Positions 9,729-18,355 are shown, counted from the first letter of the stretch. The stretch is 64,000 nt of DNA from Candidatus Protochlamydia phocaeensis (GCF_001545115.1 NZ_FCNU01000031.1:62001-126000), one strand, 5' to 3'. The notes: generated by a model not told the origin, from the sequence alone. Numbers and translations are program-made.

Positions 9729-9905
9729 GTGGCGCCTGGGTAGTAGCCGTGGGTGGAGGCGCAGTCGAAACCCGCGGACCACATGTAAAAACTCTCTTTA
9801 ACCACGCGAGTGGTGCAGCTTAAGAAACTTCGCTTGCATTCACCAGGCAAAACGCTTGCCTATTTGGATTGCTAGACATGTTGCCGATTTAAGACTCCTG
9901 AGGAG
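9729..9905 (+). ncRNA. Candidate structured RNA with H-type pseudoknot
   Basis: This lies in a 609-base gap without a gene. GCGCCT (9732-9737) pairs with AGGCGC (9757-9762) and CCGTGGGT (9747-9754) pairs with ACCCGCGG (9770-9777), in the interleaved order of an H-type pseudoknot. Next come ACCAC-GCGA-GTGGT (9801-9814), a hairpin capped by a GNRA tetraloop, AGGCAA-AACGC-TTGCCT (9845-9861) and CTCC-TGA-GGAG (9895-9905). The G-U pair in the second pseudoknot stem and the GNRA loop favour transcription of the + strand. I cannot match it to tmRNA, SRP RNA, RNase P or 6S RNA. It may be a free RNA or a leader of the gene at 10244. Confidence 0.4.
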
Positions 9906-10243
9906 AAAACAAACTCTCAGAAATAGCCTCGCTCATTCTCTTCAATTTTTATTTTCCTCTCTAATTCGCCTCATTCCATACGGCCATCTTTTAACATACT
10001 CAACGCCATTCCTATAGACTCATTTTTCAAAATACAATCTAATAAATTCATTTTCAAATCCTTAAAATAAAACTTACCTTCGAAGCGAGTTTCTCCTTAA
10101 AAGAATATTTTAAAATTTCATATCATTTTTTTTTTGCAAATGCTTAAATAAAAACTTGGTAAAAAACGGAGTTGATGGATCGCAATTGGTATACTGCTTC
10201 CCATTCCAATAAACAGACAAACGATTAGATAAGGAGTCTGAAA
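9906..10243. other. Intergenic region upstream of the host-attachment-family gene
   Basis: AT-rich, with long A/T tracts around 10110-10160. No gene of support was found. The downstream gene has a ribosome site (AAGGAG at 10229-10234) close to its ATG. Confidence 0.4.
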
Positions 10244-10681
10244 ATGAAAAAAGATTCATGGTTGATTGTCGCAAATAGCAGCTTAGCCCGTATTTTCAAA
10301 ATAGAGAAAAAGCATGCTTTAGTAGAAATGGAAGTCCTGGAACATCCTGAGAGCCGTTTGCATAATCGAGATCTTACATCGGACAAGCCTGGGCGAGATT
10401 TTGAAAGCACAGGATTTGCACGCCATAGTTTAGAGCCACATTCAACTCCGAAAGAACAAGAATTTAATAATTTTGCCAAGCACATTGCCCATTATTTAGA
10501 TAATGCTTTAAATAAAGGAGAATTTGAGCGCCTCTATATCTCCGCAAGCCCTAATTTATTAGGCCTATTAAGGAGAGCGCTTCACCCCTCAACCCAGAAA
10601 ACGATTAGCGGAGAATTAGACAAAGATATGACTCAGATGAAGCCCGATGAAATTGCAAATCATTTGCCCTTTCTTTTTTAG
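10244..10681 (+). CDS. Host-attachment family protein (baeRF/eRF1-like fold)
   Basis: The 145-residue protein matches the 'host attachment protein' family over its full length: WLIVANSSLARIF at the N-terminus, the HPESRLHNRDLTSDKPGR segment at about residues 36-53, RHSLEPHSTPKEQE, and the C-terminal LLGLLRRALHPSTQKTISGELDKDMT. The family is linked to eRF1-like folds; the name comes from plant-associated bacteria and is not proof of a host role. The start is supported by AAGGAG nine bases before the ATG. It stands alone on its strand, 48 bases before the next gene. Confidence 0.85.
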   Translation: MKKDSWLIVANSSLARIFKIEKKHALVEMEVLEHPESRLHNRDLTSDKPGRDFESTGFARHSLEPHSTPKEQEFNNFAKHIAHYLDNALNKGEFERLYISASPNLLGLLRRALHPSTQKTISGELDKDMTQMKPDEIANHLPFLF

Positions 10682-10729
10682 CCTGTAGCTTGTCTGTAGA
10701 GGCAAATTATTTCTAATAAAGATCAAGCA

Positions 10730-12253
10730 ATGAATGAAGATTTCTGGGCGGACCTGCATGAAGGCGACATTCATGTCCGGGATAATCTGCAATTTGAGCT
10801 AAAATCAGAATTCTTCATCAATCCTACAGCTAAACAAAACGTGTATAAACAAGAATTTTTCTTGTTTATTCCCAACTCTTTAAATATTAACAAGCAAACT
10901 TATTCAAAAGAACAGTTTTATTTAGACCAAACGAACTTATTCCGCTATAAAACGCCGCAGATCAGTTTGAAGGATTTAATCAATCCCTCTTATCATCCCT
11001 CTCCGCTTATACGTCTTCAGCATTTTCTTAGCGCTAATGATCCTCTTACTCAGTTGCCGGTTGTTTTCGATGAGCTCAAGCTTTTTGGGAACGTATTTAA
11101 AGCCGCTTTGCGAGAGCGTATGCTACAGATCGAGCTAGTCTTTAAAGACGCATCGATAAATGAGCTGCAGAACGCTCCTCAGGCAATTTCCGAACTATGC
11201 ACAGATGTAACAGCGATGTGCGAGTTATTTCGCCGTATAAGGTCCCAAATAACAACTAATCATTCTCATGCTTTGAAGAGGCATTTCCGCTACGTGGATG
11301 AATTTATTAGCGATACAATTGACACTTACTTTCTTGCTTTGCTGCAACAATTGCGCCATTTAGAGCATAGGCATTATATATCTAGCGAAAAGCAGCTTTG
11401 CCAAATTATTTTAAGGGAGAAGCTTTATCGTAAGCGAAATTATTTAGGCCCCAAGACATTGCGAGGCCATATTTTTTCGAATGAATCTATTCTTTATCGG
11501 CGTGGGCTGCTCAATCAATTCATGCGAGAGGCCTTGCTTCTTAAAAGCTATCGCTATTCTTTAGAAGAGAAGCATCGCAATATCTTAGGAGCCACTGCAG
11601 CAGGCATAGCGATGTTCATTTATATGGTCTTGTTTGCATGGAAAGCCTCTGATTTTGTCATCAATTCATTTCCTTTCATTTTTTTTGCGGTTGTATTTTA
11701 TATTTTAAAAGATCGAATCAAAGAAGGGTTGAAAAATATTTATTTTCGACAAGCTTATCGATGGTTTCCAGATTATTCAACTGAGATTCAAAGCCCCAAA
11801 GGCTATAAAGTCGGCTATCTAAAAGAAAGCCTAGCCTTCATTGATCCCTCCCAATTGCCTCTCGGTTTTTTAAAAATACGCAATTACCATTTTCACGAAG
11901 AACTACAAGCTTTGAACCGGCATGAGACCATTATTCAATATAAGCGCGAAGTAACGCTTTTTCAACATCGCCATATATCGGAAGAAAGGCGCCGCGAATT
12001 AACAACGATTTTCCGTCTCAACATTCAATATTTCTTAAAAAAAGCCAGCAATGCTCTTCAACCACATTTGGATTTGGATACCTATACGCAAGAAATCAAT
12101 GAGCGCCTTCTTCCCAAAGTCTACCATCTCAACATGATCATTCGAAATACCTACTTAGCATCCGATTCAACGGTTAAAATCGAAATAAAAAAATTCCGCG
12201 TAGTAATGGATAAAATCGGGATCAAGAGGGTTGAACAAATCAAATCGCCCTAG
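10730..12253 (+). CDS. Unknown 507-residue membrane-anchored protein
   Basis: I do not recognise the family. The protein is largely soluble and basic-aromatic, with two adjacent hydrophobic segments at about residues 287-306 and 311-328 in the middle that look like a membrane hairpin, followed by DRIKEG and a C-terminal part rich in His, Arg and Tyr that may be helical. No signal peptide is visible. It starts 48 bases after the host-attachment-family gene and ends 33 bases before the DUF2156 gene, so the three may be one transcript. The start is preceded by only a weak ribosome site. Confidence 0.7.
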   Translation: MNEDFWADLHEGDIHVRDNLQFELKSEFFINPTAKQNVYKQEFFLFIPNSLNINKQTYSKEQFYLDQTNLFRYKTPQISLKDLINPSYHPSPLIRLQHFLSANDPLTQLPVVFDELKLFGNVFKAALRERMLQIELVFKDASINELQNAPQAISELCTDVTAMCELFRRIRSQITTNHSHALKRHFRYVDEFISDTIDTYFLALLQQLRHLEHRHYISSEKQLCQIILREKLYRKRNYLGPKTLRGHIFSNESILYRRGLLNQFMREALLLKSYRYSLEEKHRNILGATAAGIAMFIYMVLFAWKASDFVINSFPFIFFAVVFYILKDRIKEGLKNIYFRQAYRWFPDYSTEIQSPKGYKVGYLKESLAFIDPSQLPLGFLKIRNYHFHEELQALNRHETIIQYKREVTLFQHRHISEERRRELTTIFRLNIQYFLKKASNALQPHLDLDTYTQEINERLLPKVYHLNMIIRNTYLASDSTVKIEIKKFRVVMDKIGIKRVEQIKSP

Positions 12254-12286
12254 CTTAATAAGTGTTTTTCAAATTTTAAGAGAATT

Positions 12287-13183
12287 ATGCGCAAAGAATC
12301 ATTAGATCTATCCCATCAGCCTCTTCTTTCTGCTAAGTTTCGCTCTCTTCAAGTCGATTTAGCCGAATACACATTTGCCAATCTTTATCTATTCAGGCAG
12401 CTTCATCGCTATGAAGTTATCTTTGGCGAAGAAATTATTATTCAAGGATATACAAGAGATGGATTCCGCTATATAATGCCGACCTTTATCCCTACGCAGC
12501 AATCGATTCCTTTCCTAAAAGAACAGCTAGAGCAGGCTGATTTTTTATTTCCCATTCCTGAAATATGGATGAACGTTTTTTACCCCATCCTTTCTCAGGC
12601 CTCGTTTAAGGAGGAAGATAGCGATTATCTGTTCCAAAAGTCTAAATTAGCTTCTTATCCAGGGAGGCATTTAAGCAAGAAACGCAACCTTGTCAAACAA
12701 TTTTGCTCTCAATATGTCGTTGAGACCCGTCCCCTAACCACCGAGAATAAAAATGACGCTTTAGCCATCCTTAAAAGATGGCAAGACGAGCAGCAGGCTG
12801 GCCAAGAAGAAACAGACTATACAGCCTGCCAAGAGGCTATTGAGAAATTAGAATTGCTTGGCCTCAATGGCGGCCTCACCTACGCCGATCAACAGCCAAG
12901 CGGATTTTTCATTGGCGAACCCCTTAGTGCAAGTTGCTACACTGTCCATTTCACCAAAGCTCTTAAGCAATTTAAGGGTATTTATCAATATCTTTATCAA
13001 GAATTGGCGAATTCCCTTGCTTCTCCATTCTCATGGATCAATTTAGAGCAAGACTTGGGATCGTCAACTATTCGGCAAGCGAAGCATTCCTATCAACCTG
13101 ATAGACTTGCCCATAAAATGCGTGTCCAACTTTTCCCTCACGAAGCAAGAAAAACGGCATCGATTAAAAACATTCAATTTTAG
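12287..13183 (+). CDS. DUF2156 / phosphatidylglycerol lysyltransferase C-terminal-like protein
   Basis: The 298-residue protein carries the tandem GNAT-like fold of DUF2156. Recognisable blocks are ANLYLFRQLHRYEV (about 30-43), the SYPGRHLSKKRNLVKQF block (about 123-140), a W-x2-E-type helix, then GLNGGLTYADQQPSGFFIGEPL, HFTKALKQFKGIYQ and the INLEQDLGSSTIRQAKHSY block near the C-terminus. The same domain forms the catalytic part of MprF, which moves lysine from tRNA to lipid, but no flippase domain is present here, so the substrate is open. Confidence 0.8.
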   Translation: MRKESLDLSHQPLLSAKFRSLQVDLAEYTFANLYLFRQLHRYEVIFGEEIIIQGYTRDGFRYIMPTFIPTQQSIPFLKEQLEQADFLFPIPEIWMNVFYPILSQASFKEEDSDYLFQKSKLASYPGRHLSKKRNLVKQFCSQYVVETRPLTTENKNDALAILKRWQDEQQAGQEETDYTACQEAIEKLELLGLNGGLTYADQQPSGFFIGEPLSASCYTVHFTKALKQFKGIYQYLYQELANSLASPFSWINLEQDLGSSTIRQAKHSYQPDRLAHKMRVQLFPHEARKTASIKNIQF

Positions 13184-13247
13184 CCAAGCGCATTCCCGAT
13201 GCTTTCCACTTTGCCCATTTAGTTAATTGGCGAGTTAGGGAATTTAA

Positions 13248-13601
13248 TTAGAAATCCAAACGATCGACACTATCAGAAACCTTCTTATCCGCTCGATTTA
13301 CGGCTTCATCGGTCTTTTTATTAAGGTTTTCTTCTTCCTTTTCTGTTTTCTTGTTAGCTCGCTCTACCGCTTCATCGGTTTTCTTATTAATGCGTTCAGA
13401 GGCAGCGTCAAGCTTTTTGATCGCATTATCTGCGGCTGCATCGATTTTTTTAATTGCTCTATCCGTTGCTTCCTCTAGTTTTTTGCTGATCTTATCTGCA
13501 TTTTCATCCATTTTACGGTCTGCTCGATCAGCAGCCTCTCGTGAGCAACTTGATGCAATCAGAATTGCTCCGATTAAAATTCCCGTCCCCCATTTATTCA
13601 T
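13248..13601 (-). CDS. Lipoprotein made of 11-residue repeats
   Basis: A lipoprotein signal ends in IASSC with Cys19 as the lipidation site. From residue 21 to the end the protein is eight full 11-residue repeats plus one of nine: the pattern is acidic-acidic-Ala-x-x-Arg/Asn-x-x-Lys-Lys-hydrophobic/Thr, with Lys-Lys (once Arg-Lys) at positions 9-10 of every full repeat. Hendecad repeats of this kind form long straight helices, as in Lpp-like lipoproteins and group 3 LEA proteins. A structural envelope or stress role is plausible but unproven. The gene stands alone between convergent neighbours. Confidence 0.8.
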   Translation of the reverse strand: MNKWGTGILIGAILIASSCSREAADRADRKMDENADKISKKLEEATDRAIKKIDAAADNAIKKLDAASERINKKTDEAVERANKKTEKEEENLNKKTDEAVNRADKKVSDSVDRLDF

Positions 13602-13630
13602 AGATCCCTCTCTTGTTAGATTTAAGAAGG

Positions 13631-13661
13631 TGTACTAAAACTCATTAGCGGTTTTAATACA
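13631..13661 (-). repeat. Inverted copy of dispersed repeat, self-complementary
   Basis: On the - strand the exact core TGTATTAAAAC (13651-13661) is followed by CGCTAATGA and then by a near-perfect inverted core, so the element can fold as an 11-bp hairpin with one mismatch. It lies 30 bases upstream of the repeat lipoprotein start. Confidence 0.55.
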
Positions 13662-13730
13662 GTCTTTCAGAGGATTTTTTAAAGCCTAGTGTAAGTAAAA
13701 CCTTATCAACGTCAATATTTTTTTAAAATA

Positions 13731-13766
13731 AAAAGGCATTTTAAGTTTTAACTTAAAATGCCTTTT
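13731..13766 (-). terminator. Strong stem-loop terminator downstream of the hydrophobic-protein array
   Basis: Perfect 17-bp inverted repeat (13731-13747 with 13750-13766) with a two-base loop, starting 28 bases beyond the stop of the gene at 13794; the stem is followed by T-rich sequence on the - strand. Confidence 0.75.
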
Positions 13767-13793
13767 CAATTAAAAATAACTTAAACTAAGCTA

Positions 13794-14300
13794 TTAAGCG
13801 TGTGGAGCGGGATGATAAAAGCATTGACGCACCAAAGCAGCTGCAAGGCTGATACCGACAATTGCGACAGCAGCTGTAACCCAGCTTGGTAAGCTAGCTG
13901 CGAATGCGGGCGCATTAGCTGCAAAAGTTGCAGGAATCTGAGCGTAAGCCGAGAAAGCTGCGACGCCTCCCACCCAAGTTGCAAAGCCTGCTAATGCAGG
14001 AACAACGGCTTTAAATTTCAATTGAGTCTCTGTTCTTGAAGGAAGCATCCAGTTTACTCCGCGCGCCACTAGATCGCCAATTTCAATAAAGAGAAGGTTA
14101 ACAGCAAAAAGAGAAATTGCCGCAATGCGCACGTCTTTCAAATAAGGAAGAGTTTTTTCAGCACCTGATTTTAAAACTGTCCATACCCGACCTGCCCATT
14201 CACTTACTTTTCCAGCTGCTTGGCCCGCTTTTTCAGCTGCTACACCGTAAGCTTTAACTACACCGTGTTTGAAAGCGTTAAAAGTTATTTCTAAATTCAT
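13794..14300 (-). CDS. Hydrophobic Inc-like protein, paralogue 4 of a tandem array
   Basis: The 168-residue protein has an amphipathic N-terminal 50 residues, then YLKDVRIA followed by a membrane helix with NLLFIEIGDLVAR (about 57-80), a loop with charged residues, and two more hydrophobic segments (about 98-121 and 130-158). The same order and the L-[KQ]-D-x-R-[LI]-A motif occur in the upstream genes at 14867 and 15345. Closely paired hydrophobic segments without a signal peptide are the hallmark of chlamydial inclusion membrane (Inc) proteins, but secretion is not shown here. Last gene of the array, before a strong terminator. Confidence 0.7.
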   Translation of the reverse strand: MNLEITFNAFKHGVVKAYGVAAEKAGQAAGKVSEWAGRVWTVLKSGAEKTLPYLKDVRIAAISLFAVNLLFIEIGDLVARGVNWMLPSRTETQLKFKAVVPALAGFATWVGGVAAFSAYAQIPATFAANAPAFAASLPSWVTAAVAIVGISLAAALVRQCFYHPAPHA

Positions 14301-14339
14301 AATATGATATCCTCTAATGTTAATATTGTATCATCGAAA

Positions 14340-14753
14340 TTAATTTTTCAAAAGTTGGCCAAATAAAACTCGGATAGATAAAGTCGCCACACTCACCCCC
14401 AAAACAACCAGAGGGCTAAGGGGAAGCTCGGCCGCCTTAGCAAATACAATTATGCTGACAGTTAATAAGCCAGCCCCAAGCGCACTTGCAACGCCTTCTG
14501 CAACAGCTTTGCGCTGAGGCGTACCGTTTGTTGCCAAAATATTGTGAACGATTCTCGCTCCTAATTTTGCAACTTCATAAGCAATTAAATTGGCAATAAT
14601 CAGAGAAGCATAAGCAGTCGTAGAGCTTTGCTTGATAGAGTCTCGCAAAGATTGCAAGATAGTAATCAAACGACCTGCAAAATTCCCCGTTCGTTGATAA
14701 GTACATTCCAAATTGGACCTCAATCCAATCTGAGTCATATTAATCTCAACCAT
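14340..14753 (-). CDS. Hydrophobic Inc-like protein, paralogue 3
   Basis: A 137-residue member of the array. It lacks the LQDxRLA motif but keeps the first membrane helix (YASLIIANLIAYEVAKLGARI, about 47-67) and the C-terminal block AAELPLSPLVVLGVSVATL, which aligns with LNLPLSPQLITALGVATC of the gene at 15345. The gap to the next gene is 39 bases, consistent with co-transcription. Function unknown; Inc-like by architecture only. Confidence 0.68.
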   Translation of the reverse strand: MVEINMTQIGLRSNLECTYQRTGNFAGRLITILQSLRDSIKQSSTTAYASLIIANLIAYEVAKLGARIVHNILATNGTPQRKAVAEGVASALGAGLLTVSIIVFAKAAELPLSPLVVLGVSVATLSIRVLFGQLLKN

Positions 14754-14866
14754 TTTAATTCCTTATTTGAATAAGCTATGCAATAATACTAAGCCGAAAG
14801 CGCTGTCAGCAATTCGACGGCAATCTCTAAACACCCTTTAAGCTTATTTTTTCCAATTGCTTCTTG

Positions 14867-15313
14867 TTAATAGTTCGATAAATACCCCGTTCTAAAAAAC
14901 AAATAGGCAGCACAACTTCCAATGCTCAAAGCTGTCATTATCAGTGGCGCTAAAGATAAATTAAAACCGCGATAGAAAGCATAATTACACCCAACCACCG
15001 TGGCAGAAAAGACCCCAAATAATTGCACAATTCTAAAAGACCGTACAGGACCTTCTGGGAGACTACTCATAGGGACAGTAAAATGGTCAAGACATTTAGC
15101 ATATAATTTAGCAACAGCAACAGCTATTTCACAAAAAGCAAAATTAGCCACTATGACAGTTGCAGCCGCCAATCTTTTATCTTGAAGATATCCAGAAGCA
15201 ATATTAAGCCACTTGACGGTATGATTGGCTAATTGTCCAATACATCTTAATATCGTTTCATAATAATCGGAAAGACTTCCTCTTAGTACATCAACACTAA
15301 TATTCACTCTCAT
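14867..15313 (-). CDS. Hydrophobic Inc-like protein, paralogue 2
   Basis: A 148-residue member with GYLQDKRLAAATVIVANFAF at about residues 41-60, a charged linker with a Pro-rich turn, and two hydrophobic segments at about 95-115 and 118-140 (NLSLAPLIMTALSIGSC). It is the closest relative of the gene at 15345. No signal peptide is seen; the first 40 residues are polar and amphipathic, as expected for a type III secreted membrane protein, but this remains inference. Confidence 0.7.
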   Translation of the reverse strand: MRVNISVDVLRGSLSDYYETILRCIGQLANHTVKWLNIASGYLQDKRLAAATVIVANFAFCEIAVAVAKLYAKCLDHFTVPMSSLPEGPVRSFRIVQLFGVFSATVVGCNYAFYRGFNLSLAPLIMTALSIGSCAAYLFFRTGYLSNY

Positions 15314-15344
15314 CCTTCTCTTTATGATCTTAACTGAAAAGCTT

Positions 15345-15773
15345 TTAAGAGCACGTTAAACGCGCCAAAATATAGGAAACGCAAGTTGCTACGCCCAAAG
15401 CTGTGATCAATTGAGGCGATAAAGGGAGATTCAATCCCTGCGCAAATGCGATATTCAATCCTACTATAACACCAATCAAAAGCCCTTGCAGCCCTAAGTT
15501 TTTAATTATCCTTCCTGTATCGCCTAAGCTCTCGTCGGAAAGGGATAACTTTTTCAAAATGCTATCGGCTAAACGATAAACTTTTAAACCGATGTTGACA
15601 AAAGCTATATTGGAAACCACAACTGCACCGCAAGCTAATCGAGGATCTTGCAACCGTTCGGAAATGACGCTGTGCAATTTCACGGCATGCTGTCCAAGCT
15701 TTCCTAATTGTTCCGCTACATGGTCGTAAAAACCGCTAAAGTAGGTTTTGACAAGATTGAGATGAATATCCAC
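15345..15773 (-). CDS. Hydrophobic Inc-like protein, paralogue 1 (first of array)
   Basis: The 142-residue founder of the array: polar first 40 residues, RLQDPRLACGAVVVSNIAF (about 40-58), then a charged loop, and the C-terminal hydrophobic block with LNLPLSPQLITALGVATC. Only 31 bases separate it from the second gene. Four adjacent paralogues with diverged sequence suggest local duplication under diversifying selection, as often seen for host-interacting chlamydial proteins. Confidence 0.7.
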   Translation of the reverse strand: MDIHLNLVKTYFSGFYDHVAEQLGKLGQHAVKLHSVISERLQDPRLACGAVVVSNIAFVNIGLKVYRLADSILKKLSLSDESLGDTGRIIKNLGLQGLLIGVIVGLNIAFAQGLNLPLSPQLITALGVATCVSYILARLTCS

Positions 15774-16307
15774 GTCAACGTCCTTGGCTAGGTTTTACAA
15801 AGGCAATGCGAATTAAACTCTCAAATTTTAGACAGTTAATTAATTAATTTCAATAAAGAATTTTAACCGAAACTATATTCCGTTTTAATATTTTATTTTT
15901 TCAAGGTTATTTTTACCTTCAAGTATCCGACTGTTATTTGATTTTTTACTCGACATAAAAAATTATGCAGATATAATAGGTCTAATTTTCTATTCCTATG
16001 GAGAACGATACCGTGCGAAATTTCCCTTCTTGAATGTGTCGATCATTGTGACGCAAGCGCGCGTGTCTATAAATTCCCTTATATTTTTATCCTCGACATT
16101 GTGCTATCGAATAGCGTACTTTAAGCTCTTTTATTCGGAACTGAAGTCGCATTGGATGATTAAGCAAAGCGCAATCTTTATAAACAATTTAGATGCGTTA
16201 TTCGTTTGAATTTTATAATTTGTTTACCTTCTAATTGATTCAGCAAATGCTTAGATGAAATAGGAAGTGTATTTAGTTGATAACCCTAAAAAAGGAAGTG
16301 GCATGAA
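15774..16307. other. Intergenic region between divergent hydrophobic-protein array and speA
   Basis: 534 bases, AT-rich. A short hairpin GCTAT-CGA-ATAGC occurs near 16111-16123. Otherwise nothing recognisable; promoters for the array (- strand) and for speA (+ strand) must be here. The speA ribosome site AAAAAGGAAG lies at 16289-16298. Confidence 0.4.
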
Positions 16308-18200
16308 GTGAACGGTTGGAATTTAGCTCAAAATCAAAATGTTTATTGGACTCATACGTGGGGACAGCCCTATTTTAGCATTAACGAGAATGGCCATGTT
16401 GTCGTTAAGCCTCATTCCGACGGCCAAGAAGGCGATTTATTCGAATTGGTCAAGTCGCTTGTTCAACGCGGCATTGAAGCTCCTATTCTTATACGTTTCG
16501 ACGATATTATTCGCGATAGAATCCGTTATCTCCAAGCAGCATTTGATTCAGCAATAGAAGAGTTCAATTATCAAAACTCGTATCGAATTGCTTATCCCAT
16601 TAAGGTCAACCCACAATGCCATGTTGTGGAATTAATTGAACAAGCGGGACGTCCGAACCACTTAGGTTTGGAAGTGGGCAGCAAGCCAGAGCTTATCTCC
16701 GTTCTGACATTTAATAACAATTTAGAAGCCCTTTTGCTTTGCAATGGATATAAAGATGCTGAATATATTGAGCTTGCCTTACTTGCAAGAAAACTTGGCA
16801 GGCGTTCAATTATTATTATTGAGCAGCCTTACGAACTTCCTCTTGTCCTAGACATTGCTAAACGCTTAAATGTTGAAGCTGAATTAGGCTTTCGCATGAA
16901 GCTTTCGACCAAAGGCAGCGGCCGCTGGAAAACATCCGGCGGAGACTTGGCAAAATTCGGCTTAAATACCCATGAGATCGTTTTGTGCCTGGAGCAGCTG
17001 CAACAAGCCCAAAAGACTTCTTGGCTGAAGCTTTTGCATTTTCACATCGGCAGTCAAATCACCTCTATTGAATCAATCAAGAAGGCGTTAAATGAAGCTG
17101 CGAGGATGTATACAGAATTGGCACAAGTGTGCCCCTCATTAAGCTTTTTTGATGCGGGAGGAGGGCTTGGAGTCGATTATGACGGTTCTAAAACGACATC
17201 GGACTCTTCGATGAATTATTCCGTTGAAGAATATGCTAGAGATGTCGTTTCAGCCATTGGAGAAGCCTGCCAGAAGGCCGAACTGCCTCATCCGACAATT
17301 ATTACCGAATCAGGACGTGCTTTAGTTGCCCATCATGCTGTTTTGATCACAGAAGTCATTGATGTTGCTCCTATGCTAAATCCGCACGAATCCATTCCGA
17401 CACCCCCGACAGATCATGAAATCTTAGCTAATTTATACCAGCTTTATCACAATCTTTCGCCTGAAGGATGCCAGGAAGCCTTGCATGATGCCAATGAGTT
17501 GAAAGAAGCCATGCTGGAAAGCTTTATGCATGGAAATGTTAATTTGATGGAAAGAGCATATGCTGAAAAAATTTACCGTCATTTAATTGCTAAAATTCAT
17601 TTTCTTGCAAAAGAGCTTCCTTATGTGCCGGAAGATATTGAGAATTTAGACCAAATTTTATTCGATACTTATTTTTGCAATTTCTCGGTCTTTCAATCTC
17701 TTCCAGATTCGTGGGCGATTGAGCAGCTTTTCCCCATCATGCCGATCCATCGTCTGAAAGAAGAGCCTAAAAGGCGCGCCATTTTGGCAGACCTTAGCTG
17801 CGATAGCGATGGAAAAATCGATCGTTTCGTCAGCCGAAGAGGGCCTAAGCATTATATTCCCCTACATGAATTTAAAAACGAGCCTTATTATGTAGGCATT
17901 TTTCTGACGGGGGCCTATCAAGAAATTTTAGGCGGTCTGCATAATTTATTCGGCGATGCCAATGCCGTGCATGTTGGGTTGGACTCAGAAGGCCAATGGG
18001 AAGTTAAACATGTCGTCGAGGGGGACTCCATAGAAGAGGTGCTTCGCTATGTTCAATATAACCCTGAACAATTGATTAAGCAATTGCGCAATTTGATTGA
18101 AAAAGCCCTGCGCGCCGGACGCCTTTCAAATGAAGAATCCGCTAAGCTTCAAAAACGCTTCAAGGAGTCTTTGGAAAGCTATACTTATCTTATTGTATAA
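16308..18200 (+). CDS. speA: Biosynthetic arginine decarboxylase
   Basis: The enzyme converts arginine to agmatine with pyridoxal phosphate. The 630-residue length and the motifs YPIKVNPQ (PLP-binding Lys99), LGLEVGSKPEL, the FHIGSQI block and a Gly-rich FDAGGGLGVDYDG are diagnostic of SpeA, including the extended C-terminal part. The start is GTG at 16308: AAAAAGGAAG ends nine bases before it, while the nearby ATG at 16303 is out of frame and runs into a stop. A deoxyhypusine-synthase-like gene follows 155 bases downstream, so the pair probably forms a polyamine module. Confidence 0.95.
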   Translation: MNGWNLAQNQNVYWTHTWGQPYFSINENGHVVVKPHSDGQEGDLFELVKSLVQRGIEAPILIRFDDIIRDRIRYLQAAFDSAIEEFNYQNSYRIAYPIKVNPQCHVVELIEQAGRPNHLGLEVGSKPELISVLTFNNNLEALLLCNGYKDAEYIELALLARKLGRRSIIIIEQPYELPLVLDIAKRLNVEAELGFRMKLSTKGSGRWKTSGGDLAKFGLNTHEIVLCLEQLQQAQKTSWLKLLHFHIGSQITSIESIKKALNEAARMYTELAQVCPSLSFFDAGGGLGVDYDGSKTTSDSSMNYSVEEYARDVVSAIGEACQKAELPHPTIITESGRALVAHHAVLITEVIDVAPMLNPHESIPTPPTDHEILANLYQLYHNLSPEGCQEALHDANELKEAMLESFMHGNVNLMERAYAEKIYRHLIAKIHFLAKELPYVPEDIENLDQILFDTYFCNFSVFQSLPDSWAIEQLFPIMPIHRLKEEPKRRAILADLSCDSDGKIDRFVSRRGPKHYIPLHEFKNEPYYVGIFLTGAYQEILGGLHNLFGDANAVHVGLDSEGQWEVKHVVEGDSIEEVLRYVQYNPEQLIKQLRNLIEKALRAGRLSNEESAKLQKRFKESLESYTYLIV

Positions 18201-18224
18201 ATCTACCCCCGACTGGCGGGAAGA

Positions 18225-18283
18225 CCGGCAAAGCTTTGAAACGAAACAAGGCTTTGCCGGAAAATTCTTCTCTTAAAGAGAAG
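18225..18283 (+). promoter_or_regulatory. Two dyad elements between speA and the DHS-like gene
   Basis: CCGGCAAAGC (18225-18234) and GCTTTGCCGG (18251-18260) form a perfect 10-bp stem with a 16-base loop. It is followed by the palindrome CTTCTCTTAAAGAGAAG (18267-18283). Neither is followed by a T run, so a simple terminator is not indicated; mRNA processing, attenuation or an operator are possible. Confidence 0.4.
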
Positions 18284-18355
18284 ATATCATTTACAAATAT
18301 GGAATAGAAACCAATCTCAATATTTCGACTATAATTCTTAACAATTAGGTTTATC

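Noticed and set aside
9747-9790. Possible cobalamin riboswitch (GGTG, GCGCAGTC, ACCCGCGG, TGTAA in order)
   Set aside because: The order recalls the B12-box core but spacing is wrong, no B12 gene is nearby and the pairs are better explained by a pseudoknot.
9729-9800. tmRNA 3' end on the - strand (CGCGGGTTTCGACT followed by CCTCCACCCA)
   Set aside because: The T-arm does not pair properly and no matching acceptor-stem 5' half or tag reading frame was found.
13351-13638. Ala/Ser-rich frame opposite the 11-residue-repeat lipoprotein
   Set aside because: Shadow of the repeat gene; no ribosome site or family.
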